A stretch of 6,243 bases of DNA from Phycisphaerales bacterium (GTDB lineage: Bacteria > Planctomycetota > Phycisphaerae > Phycisphaerales > SM1A02). A program made the position numbers and the translations under genes. This document shows positions 1 through 4,640 of the stretch, one piece after another. The notes under the pieces are model-generated. The model was given only the letters and a program-made list of their open reading frames with translations. It did no database searches and was not told the origin of the DNA. The stretch covers positions 1-6,243 of the forward strand of contig JAQWRC010000408.1 in assembly GCA_029243925.1 (NCBI GenBank), given 5' to 3'. Numbering within the stretch: position 1 is the first letter of the stretch; each line of letters opens with the position of its first letter.

Positions 1-147
1 CTTGAGGATGGCCGTCTGGTATGCCCCTTGCACTTTGCAACATTCGATGCACGTACAGGCCATGCAATGGATCCGCCTGCGGACGAACCACTCCGTGTCT
101 ACGAGGTCAAAGTCGAAGGCGAGGACATCCTTTTGAGGGTGGACTAA
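1..147 (+). CDS. Rieske [2Fe-2S] ferredoxin-like protein, C-terminal part (5' end outside window)
   Basis: This is the last 48 codons of a gene that begins before the window, read in frame from base 1 to the TAA at 145-147. The peptide contains C-P-L-H (residues 8-11 of the visible part), the second Cys-x-x-His half of a Rieske iron-sulfur site. It is followed by A-T-F-D-x-x-T-G and a P-P-A-x-x-P-L-x-x-Y-x-V-x-V-E-G-x-D-I-L-L ending. This is the usual tail of small Rieske ferredoxins of the NirD or dioxygenase-ferredoxin type, which are about 100-110 residues long. Such proteins carry one electron in the cytoplasm to an oxygenase or reductase; the partner cannot be told from here. The first Cys-x-His half of the site must lie upstream. 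The gene is convergent with the next one, with only 6 nt between the stop codons. The family call is firm; the specific role is unknown. Confidence 0.88.
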   Translation, partial: LEDGRLVCPLHFATFDARTGHAMDPPADEPLRVYEVKVEGEDILLRVD

Positions 148-153
148 CAGTGC

Positions 154-972
154 CTACTGGCATGCTCCCCACGCATCCAGCACTCGCAACAGATCCGTCA
201 TGTTCACCACACCGTCACCGGTGACGTCCGCGGTGCAGGGCGAGGGGCACGGACTGCCCGCACAGTCCACGTCGGCCCCCCGCCACAAACCGTGTGCATC
301 CTCGCACGCATCCTGCGTCGCCATCACACACGCATCACGAATGCAACACGCACCCGCCTCACCACAGTCGTCGCGAATACTGATCACGCCCACATCACGC
401 CAGGCAATCCCGTCATCGTGCACTCCACAGCGAATCAGCCGAGGTTCACTTGCCGTGCAATCAACTTCTGCGCCATAGGTGGACACATTCCGATCAAACC
501 AACATGAGTCGAAGGTTGCCGCCGAGTTGACCAAGTACGCAGCGGCTCCGAGATCCGCCGTATTTCCAGTCACAATGCACTGGCGAATCGTCGGCGAGGA
601 CCCTTCAATGCGCAATCCGCCCCCGATGCGATGCCCCTGGTATCCGGCATCACCAACCCCTCCGGTGATGACGAATCCTTCGAGGACCGTACTGGCATCC
701 TCACCATGCACCATGCACACCACCGTTCCCCCGCATCGACCGACGATGCTGGTCTGATCCGGCCCTTCCTCGCTGCGCACGGTGATCCCCTTTCCCATTA
801 AGTCGACGCATTCCACGTACCGCCCGGGCGCGACCAGAACGACGGAGCCATCACCCGCGGCGACAATGGCGGCCTGAATGCTCTCGTACTCCGAGGGGAC
901 GCGCAACACCTGCGCTTCGTCTGGCAATCCAACCGTGAAATACATGATGAACAGGAGAATGACATGCTGCAT
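154..972 (-). CDS. Secreted right-handed beta-helix protein with Cys-rich segment and C-terminal dockerin-like repeat
   Basis: The protein has 272 residues when started at the ATG at 972-970. That start is chosen because it opens directly into a hydrophobic signal peptide (residues 1-15, M-Q-H-V-I-L-L-F-I-M-Y-F). Longer in-frame starts up to 1182 would run into the divergent methyltransferase gene and lack a signal. Residues 23-60 (V-P-S-E-Y-E-S-I-Q-A-A-I, then V-A-P-G-R-Y) match the N-terminal cap of pectate-lyase-like parallel beta-helix proteins. Residues 95-200 hold loose helix rungs such as L-E-G-F-V-I-T-G-G and S-S-P-T-I-R-Q-C-I-V-T-G-N. Residues 207-245 are Cys-rich (G-A-C-C, then C-E-D-A-H-G-L-W-R-G). 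Residues 249-262 (D-V-T-G-D-G-V-V-N-M-T-D-L-L) form one calcium-loop dockerin-like repeat. I see no catalytic residues that would make it a lyase, and the helix is short for a polysaccharide-degrading enzyme. It is probably exported and calcium-binding; the function is unknown. Confidence 0.8.
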   Translation of the reverse strand: MQHVILLFIMYFTVGLPDEAQVLRVPSEYESIQAAIVAAGDGSVVLVAPGRYVECVDLMGKGITVRSEEGPDQTSIVGRCGGTVVCMVHGEDASTVLEGFVITGGVGDAGYQGHRIGGGLRIEGSSPTIRQCIVTGNTADLGAAAYLVNSAATFDSCWFDRNVSTYGAEVDCTASEPRLIRCGVHDDGIAWRDVGVISIRDDCGEAGACCIRDACVMATQDACEDAHGLWRGADVDCAGSPCPSPCTADVTGDGVVNMTDLLRVLDAWGACQ

Positions 973-1054
973 GCGGGGACGGTACTGCGCGTCGGCAGTC
1001 ACTCCCGAAGCATTCGCTGAAAAGCCGATGTGTTCCCTGAAGGCATCCGGGAAC
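973..1054. promoter_or_regulatory. Divergent intergenic region between beta-helix gene and methyltransferase gene
   Basis: These 82 bases must hold the promoters of both flanking genes unless they lie inside coding sequence. No convincing -35/-10 pair is visible on either strand. Small dyads are present: CATGC-T-GCATG across the beta-helix start codon (963-973), CGAA-GCA-TTCG at 1006-1016, and the stronger repeat at 1031-1055 listed separately. The regulatory call rests on position alone. Confidence 0.4.
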
Positions 1055-1055
1055 A
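1031..1055 (+). promoter_or_regulatory. Inverted repeat reaching the methyltransferase start codon; operator or translational hairpin candidate
   Basis: TGTTCCC (1031-1037) and GGGAACA (1049-1055) are perfect 7-bp inverted repeats with an 11-base spacer; the last A is the first base of the ATG. In the mRNA they would form a stem with two possible further G-U pairs. The loop contains GAAGG (1039-1043), the only Shine-Dalgarno-like sequence, 11 nt before the ATG. As DNA it looks like an operator of two half-sites. Either reading would give control of methyltransferase expression. The symmetry is seen; the role is inferred. Confidence 0.4.
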
Positions 1056-2074
1056 TGATCAAATACCTTGGTTCAAAGCGAAAACTGCTGCCATCGATTC
1101 TTGAACAGGTCGATGCGGTGCCCGAATGCTGCAGCGTGCTTGATCTCTTCTCTGGAACATCCCGCGTCGGGCATGCACTCAAGCAGCAAGGCTATCGCGT
1201 CATCTCCAACGATCACAATGCCTACGCCCATACGCTCGCAACCTGCTATGTGCAGGCTGATCGCGATCAACTGCTCAAGGATGTCCAGCAACTGGTTGAG
1301 GAATGCAATCAGATCACAGCCCAGGCGGGATGGTTCACAGAGACCTTCTGCCTCCAAAGCCGCTTCATTCACCCCAGAAATGGGGCACGGATCGATGCTA
1401 TCCGCGAACACCTCGCCAGCCTGAGCCTTGAGCCGGAACTTGAAGCCGTCATGCTTGTATCCCTGATGGAGGCAGCTGATCGCGTTGATTCAACCACCGG
1501 GGTTCAAATGGCCTATCTCAAGCAATGGGCAGCCCGCGCCCGCAAGGATTTGGCCATGCGGGTGCCTGATTTCCTGCCCCAGGCCGCCAATGGCAAAGGT
1601 GAAGCGCACTGCCTCGATGCCGCAGAAGCCGCCAGCAGATTCAAGGTTGATGTTGCCTACCTGGACCCGCCATACAACCAGCACTCATATCTCGGCAATT
1701 ATCACGTCTGGGAGAGCCTGGTTCGCTGGGACAAGCCCGAGGTCTATGGAGTGGCATGCAAGAGAACCGACTGCCAGACGCGAAAAAGCCCCTTCAATCG
1801 AAAACGACAGATAGCTGAAGCGATGCAGCAGGTCATTGATGCCCTGCAAGCCAAGGTCGCCATCATCTCCTTCAGCAATGAAGGCTATCTTTCTCGCGAA
1901 GATCTCGAGACCATGCTCGGCAATCGAGGCAATGTCACCGTCCTTGAGCATGACTACAAGCGGTATGTGGGGGCCCAAATCGGCATCCATAACCAAAAGG
2001 GACGTAAGGTTGGCAAAGTAAGCCACTTACGTAATACGGAGTACCTGTTTGTACTCCATGATCAGGCCGCCTGA
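1055..2074 (+). CDS. D12-class (alpha-type) DNA adenine N6-methyltransferase, apparently solitary
   Basis: This enzyme of 339 residues is predicted to transfer methyl from S-adenosylmethionine to N6 of adenine in a specific DNA sequence. Motif order is that of the alpha/D12 group. M-I-K-Y-L-G-S-K-R-K (1-10) is motif X. L-D-L-F-S-G-T-S-R-V-G (29-39) is the SAM-binding motif I. A variable stretch at about 95-195 is the likely target-recognition region. D-P-P-Y-N (204-208) is catalytic motif IV, followed by Y-L-G-N-Y-H-V-W-E-S-L (212-222). S-F-S-N-E-G-Y (272-278) and N-T-E-Y-L-F-V (327-333) end the fold. Start 1055 is chosen because motif X begins right after it; the frame is open further upstream, but only over the divergent gene. 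No restriction endonuclease gene flanks it in the window, so it is probably solitary. Its GC is lower than in moaA (33/60 at 1201-1260 and 28/60 at 1981-2040, against 44/60 at 3601-3660), which is compatible with transfer. The recognition sequence cannot be read from the protein. Confidence 0.9.
   Translation: MIKYLGSKRKLLPSILEQVDAVPECCSVLDLFSGTSRVGHALKQQGYRVISNDHNAYAHTLATCYVQADRDQLLKDVQQLVEECNQITAQAGWFTETFCLQSRFIHPRNGARIDAIREHLASLSLEPELEAVMLVSLMEAADRVDSTTGVQMAYLKQWAARARKDLAMRVPDFLPQAANGKGEAHCLDAAEAASRFKVDVAYLDPPYNQHSYLGNYHVWESLVRWDKPEVYGVACKRTDCQTRKSPFNRKRQIAEAMQQVIDALQAKVAIISFSNEGYLSREDLETMLGNRGNVTVLEHDYKRYVGAQIGIHNQKGRKVGKVSHLRNTEYLFVLHDQAA
2002..2032 (+). repeat. Hairpin 1 in the 3' end of the methyltransferase gene
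   Basis: ACGTAAG (2002-2008) pairs with CTTACGT (2026-2032), and TGGC (2011-2014) pairs with GCCA (2022-2025). This gives 11 base pairs with a two-base bulge (GT, 2009-2010) and a 7-base loop (2015-2021). It lies wholly inside the coding sequence, so it exists within a protein-coding constraint. It is the first of three consecutive hairpins. Confidence 0.6.
2038..2057 (+). repeat. Hairpin 2 in the 3' end of the methyltransferase gene
   Basis: GGAGTAC (2038-2044) and GTACTCC (2051-2057) form a perfect 7-bp stem around the 6-base loop CTGTTT. It starts 5 bases after hairpin 1 and is still inside the coding sequence. Confidence 0.6.
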
Positions 2075-2076
2075 TC
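2060..2076 (+). repeat. Hairpin 3, spanning the methyltransferase stop codon
   Basis: GATCAGGC (2060-2067) and GCCTGATC (2069-2076) are a perfect 8-bp inverted repeat around one base; as RNA this is a 7-bp stem with a CCG loop. The TGA stop (2072-2074) sits in the right arm, and both arms end in GATC. No T-run follows, so it is not a standard intrinsic terminator. Confidence 0.6.
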
Positions 2077-2105
2077 CAATACAGCCAGTCCATGATTCCA
2101 TAACT

Positions 2106-2120
2106 TCCTTGTAACAAGGA
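2106..2120 (+). repeat. Small perfect hairpin downstream of the methyltransferase gene
   Basis: TCCTTG (2106-2111) and CAAGGA (2115-2120) form a 6-bp stem with loop TAA, 31 bases after the stop codon. A terminator role is possible, but the bases after it are not T-rich. The right arm contains AAGGA, 12 bases before an ATG at 2133. Confidence 0.45.
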
Positions 2121-2145
2121 CGTTGTGCTATTATGTGCCTTCAAC

Positions 2146-2163
2146 TGACGTTAAAATACGTCA
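2146..2163. repeat. Operator-like dyad in the AT-rich spacer
   Basis: TGACGT (2146-2151) and ACGTCA (2158-2163) are perfect inverted repeats separated by TAAAAT. The 18-bp span with 6-bp half-sites has the geometry of a site for a dimeric DNA-binding protein, or of a small hairpin. The spacer is part of the TAAAATACG direct repeat. No gene starts near it, so an operator role is uncertain. Confidence 0.4.
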
Positions 2164-2175
2164 TCATGTCGGCTT

Positions 2176-2187
2176 CGTTCGAGAACG
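2176..2187. repeat. Short dyad CGTTC-GA-GAACG
   Basis: Five-bp inverted repeats (2176-2180 and 2183-2187) flank two bases. Alone this is unremarkable; it is listed because it is the sixth dyad in about 190 bases. Confidence 0.3.
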
Positions 2188-2396
2188 TGTCGCTAAAATA
2201 CGCGATCTCCATTTAAATATCGTGAAATCTAACTACATGATGCCAATCTGGTCAACTTCATTGGCAAAGTCATCACACATCAGGCCGCCAAGGCCATAGG
2301 TGGTGATGGTGCAGGGCCAGACCGATCTCGCGCAGGGATCCACGAACGCACGTCCAGATGCCCGCCACGATCGCGGGCAGACGCACCCAACTACAC

Positions 2397-2436
2397 CACC
2401 CTCAGCCGTGGGCCCTCCGGGGGGCGGCTGGGGGTG
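2397..2436 (-). terminator. GC-rich hairpin just after the CBM9 lipoprotein stop codon
   Basis: CACCCTCAGCCG (2397-2408) and CGGCTGGGGGTG (2425-2436) pair over 12 positions with 11 Watson-Crick pairs. The exception is a G-U pair in plus-strand RNA and a C-A mismatch in minus-strand RNA. The 16-base loop is itself G/C-rich. The stem begins one base after the TGA stop of the minus-strand gene (2440-2438). No U-run follows on the minus strand; on the plus strand TGTTCATTT follows. It is probably a transcript-end or mRNA-stabilising structure, perhaps acting in both directions. Confidence 0.45.
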
Positions 2437-2437
2437 T

Positions 2438-3526
2438 TCATTTGGTGTACGCAACCTCACACAGCGGTCCCAACTGCCAGTGGCGGACTGTCCCATCACC
2501 CATGGCCTGATCCAGGCGGACCATCAACTGCCCCTCCTCGATGGTCAACTGCGGGGTCCCAATGGATGGATCCGACACCGGCTCCCACATGCCATCCAGA
2601 TCGTCCATGGACCCTGGCCATTGGCCATTGGCTCCACTCCACTGCTCTGCCGCGGCATGGATGCGACGAATGGTCGTACGTGCCGCCTCATCATCACCCA
2701 CGACATACTCCGCCACACCAGGAGCGGCGGCACTGAACTGAACTCGACCCCAGTACTGCGGACGATGCATGTCGATGGCGTCTTGCCGTGACCACACCCA
2801 GTTGTCCTCACGCACTCCGGGCTTGCGGCGATACACGCCGTCGACGAGCTCATGCTGCCATTCCACCCGGGAGAAGTTCACCCACCAGTGATCACCATCC
2901 TCCGGGGGAATCGGTCGGTTTGCGTGCGACGCAAGCGATGACCACGGAATTGCGATCTCCATCGTCCAGAGTCGATCTTCGTCGGATGCATCGTTGAGCG
3001 TGCCCTCGATATCCACCGCAGTCTGCAGGCCGTCGATGTCCCACCCGATGTCATAGGACCCCCCGCACCGATACGGACGCGTCAACATCAGATCAAACTG
3101 CGTGTTGAGCGCATTGACTTCAAGCTCGTAATAGTCATGCGAATCTCCATCCGGATCGATGAAGACTTCAAAGTCATTGTCGTTGTAGATGATCGAATCA
3201 CGCGCCGTCAGGGTGCCCCACACATGCGGCTCAGGCATCCATGCCGCCACGTAGAAATACTGCTCATCCCAGAGCATCTTGGCACGCGTACGAAACCGTG
3301 GCACGGGCTTGACATCGCCCTCGATATCGATGAAATCGTCCGTCCATGGCGCATCGGCCCACGCCGCGTCGTCCAGGCGGCCATCGATGACCGGCGGCAC
3401 CGCTGGCTGCCCGGCTACATAGGCTCGCGGCGCATCGAGGGTACGAGCCGGCGACGACTGGCAACCCAGCACCAGCAGCATCGGAAACAACAGAGCGATT
3501 GATCGGCATGGCATACCGTGCAGCAT
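2438..3526 (-). CDS. Lipoprotein with CBM9-like carbohydrate-binding domain and small C-terminal domain
   Basis: The product has 362 residues. Residues 1-22 are a lipoprotein signal: Arg8, a hydrophobic core (A-L-L-F-P-M-L-L), then V-L-G-C with Cys22 the likely lipidated residue, so it is probably anchored in the envelope. Residues 45-267 resemble the family 9 carbohydrate-binding (CBM9-like) fold: V-I-D-G-R-L-D-D-A-A-W (46-56), W-D-E-Q-Y-F-Y-V-A-A (86-95), N-D-N-D-F-E-V-F-I-D-P (115-125), W-T-M-E-I-A-I-P-W (187-195), W-W-V-N-F-S-R (214-220) and Y-W-G-R-V-Q-F (258-264). Residues 281-362 form a short extra domain including I-H-A-A-A-E-Q-W and N-G-Q-W-P. No catalytic module is attached, so it is more likely a binding protein than an enzyme. 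The start at 3526 has AGGG about 9 nt upstream; ATG 3514 (4 residues later) is an alternative. It is divergent from moaA with almost no gap. Confidence 0.82.
   Translation of the reverse strand: MLHGMPCRSIALLFPMLLVLGCQSSPARTLDAPRAYVAGQPAVPPVIDGRLDDAAWADAPWTDDFIDIEGDVKPVPRFRTRAKMLWDEQYFYVAAWMPEPHVWGTLTARDSIIYNDNDFEVFIDPDGDSHDYYELEVNALNTQFDLMLTRPYRCGGSYDIGWDIDGLQTAVDIEGTLNDASDEDRLWTMEIAIPWSSLASHANRPIPPEDGDHWWVNFSRVEWQHELVDGVYRRKPGVREDNWVWSRQDAIDMHRPQYWGRVQFSAAAPGVAEYVVGDDEAARTTIRRIHAAAEQWSGANGQWPGSMDDLDGMWEPVSDPSIGTPQLTIEEGQLMVRLDQAMGDGTVRHWQLGPLCEVAYTK
2615..2632. repeat. Short tandem repeat TGGCCAT inside the lipoprotein gene
   Basis: Two full copies and a partial copy of the 7-base unit TGGCCAT lie within the C-terminal domain coding region, covering the residues N-G-Q-W-P. 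A slip of one unit would shift the frame. It is too short to claim phase variation. Confidence 0.3.
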
Positions 3527-3554
3527 ACCCACACACCCTATGATGCAGCCGGCC

Positions 3555-4625
3555 ATGTCCACCGCACTTCCCGTTCTTCGACCCGATCTCGTCGGCCCGC
3601 AGGCTCCGCCCGCTCCCGACCACGCCCGACAAGCAGGCCATCTGCTCGACAGCCACGGCCGGCGCATTCAGGATGTGCGGCTGAGCCTCACGGACCGCTG
3701 CAACTTCCGCTGCGTCTACTGCATGGAACCAGGCGATCGATTCCTGCCCAAGATGGAACTGCTGGATCTGAACGAATACATCCGGCTGGTGGATGTACTG
3801 CGTGCACTGGGCATTCGAACCATTCGATTGACTGGCGGCGAGCCCACCTTGTATCCGCAGCTGGATCAGTTGATCGACGCCATCGGCCGACGCGACTTCG
3901 ACGACCTTGCAATGACCACCAACGGTTCCCTGCTCGATCTTGACCAGCTCGAGTCATGGCGTCGAAATGGCCTGCGTCGCTTGACCTTCAGCCTCGATAC
4001 GCTTCGTGAGAAACGCATGGCAAGCATTACGCGATCACGCACGTCCGTCGCCGACGTGATTCACGCGATCAATCTTGCCAAGGTCGCCGGCTACCCCCGA
4101 CCAAAGGTCAACGCGGTCATCATCCGAGGCATCAATGATGATGAAGTTGCCGACTTCGCCCAATTCGCCCGCGACGAGGATCTCGACGTCAGATTCATCG
4201 AGTTCATGCCGCTTGATTCCAACCGGGCCTGGAACCGCAGCCATGTCGTCGACGCCGACGAGATGATCGCCGCAATCCAGCAACGCTTTCCACTGCAACC
4301 GGAAACAGAGATCACCCCTCACTCAACGTCGATGAACTGGACCTTCGCCGATGGCGCACCAGGCCGCATCGGCATGATCGCGCCTGTCAGCCGCCCCTTC
4401 TGTGGCGCCTGCAATCGACTTCGCATCACAGCTGAGGGCCGCGTCCGGCCATGCCTGTTCAGCCATGATGAATGGGACATTCGAACACTGCTGCGCAACA
4501 ACTCCAGCGATGCGGACGTTGCGGCCGCCATCGTCGATATGGCCTGGACCAAACAAGCTGGGCACGGCATCGGCAAGGCCGACTTCAGCCAGCCCGCCCG
4601 CACCATGTCCGCCATCGGCGGGTGA
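3555..4625 (+). CDS. moaA: GTP 3',8-cyclase MoaA (molybdenum cofactor biosynthesis, radical SAM)
   Basis: This 356-residue cytoplasmic enzyme converts GTP to 3',8-cyclo-GTP, the first step of molybdopterin synthesis, which MoaC completes. The radical-SAM cluster is seen at Cys49, Cys53 and Cys56 (T-D-R-C-N-F-R-C-V-Y-C-M). The SAM-binding G-G-E-P-T is at 94-98, and T-T-N-G-S at 121-125. The second 4Fe-4S cluster that binds GTP is held by Cys283, Cys286 and Cys300 in the family spacing C-x2-C-x13-C. The protein ends in the conserved Gly-Gly (355-356), which is needed for activity in known MoaA. The family is usually about 330-340 residues; the extra length is a Pro-rich N-terminus before residue 38. 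Start 3555 was chosen; ATG 3540 and 3543 are also in frame and no clear ribosome-binding site decides. No other molybdenum cofactor gene is adjacent. It is convergent with the next gene, 15 nt between stops. Confidence 0.96.
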   Translation: MSTALPVLRPDLVGPQAPPAPDHARQAGHLLDSHGRRIQDVRLSLTDRCNFRCVYCMEPGDRFLPKMELLDLNEYIRLVDVLRALGIRTIRLTGGEPTLYPQLDQLIDAIGRRDFDDLAMTTNGSLLDLDQLESWRRNGLRRLTFSLDTLREKRMASITRSRTSVADVIHAINLAKVAGYPRPKVNAVIIRGINDDEVADFAQFARDEDLDVRFIEFMPLDSNRAWNRSHVVDADEMIAAIQQRFPLQPETEITPHSTSMNWTFADGAPGRIGMIAPVSRPFCGACNRLRITAEGRVRPCLFSHDEWDIRTLLRNNSSDADVAAAIVDMAWTKQAGHGIGKADFSQPARTMSAIGG

Positions 4626-4640
4626 ACTCGACTCCTCGGC

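Larger units (their letters stand above)
2075..2437. other. Convergent intergenic region without a supported gene; AT-rich left half
   Basis: This is 363 bases between two convergent stop codons. The left part is strikingly AT-rich for this genome (23 of 60 bases G/C at 2101-2160, 25 of 60 at 2161-2220) and holds several dyads, a 9-base direct repeat TAAAATACG (2152-2160 and 2194-2202) and the 8-base palindrome ATTTAAAT (2211-2218). The right part (about 2280-2437) returns to high GC and ends in a strong hairpin. Open frames here are short or overlap the neighbouring gene, and I recognise none as a protein. The base shift suggests acquired or non-coding DNA. Confidence 0.6.

Noticed and set aside
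878..1054. Upstream extension of the methyltransferase to a start at 878
   Set aside because: The added residues are Cys/Arg/Met-rich, read antisense to the beta-helix gene, and precede a family-typical N-terminus beginning at 1055.
973..1182. Upstream extension of the beta-helix protein to a start at 1182
   Set aside because: It would overlap the methyltransferase N-terminal motifs and push the signal peptide 70 residues inward; the ATG at 972 begins the signal directly.
2106..2163. Integron attC-like site
   Set aside because: GTTAAAA and CTTCAAC resemble core sites, but neither fits the GTTRRRY/RYYYAAC consensus in the right order, and no integrase or cassette array is present.
2002..2220. 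CRISPR array
   Set aside because: The dyads differ in sequence from one another; there is no repeated unit with regular spacers and no cas gene.
2233..2499. Minus-strand open frame of 88 codons overlapping the end of the lipoprotein gene
   Set aside because: The N-terminal third lies over the lipoprotein coding sequence and the middle is Pro/Gly-rich from the GC hairpin. Only the last 30 or so residues look protein-like, and no ribosome-binding site or known family is visible. A decayed gene fragment remains possible.
2300..2791. Plus-strand open frame of 163 codons
   Set aside because: It mostly runs antisense to the lipoprotein gene, whose signal peptide and CBM9-like motifs are clear; no recognisable motif on this strand.
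4609..4621. CCGCC-ATC-GGCGG hairpin at the end of moaA as a terminator
   Set aside because: The stem is only 5 bp, lies within the conserved C-terminal Ile-Gly-Gly coding region and has no T-run; its symmetry is explained by the codons.
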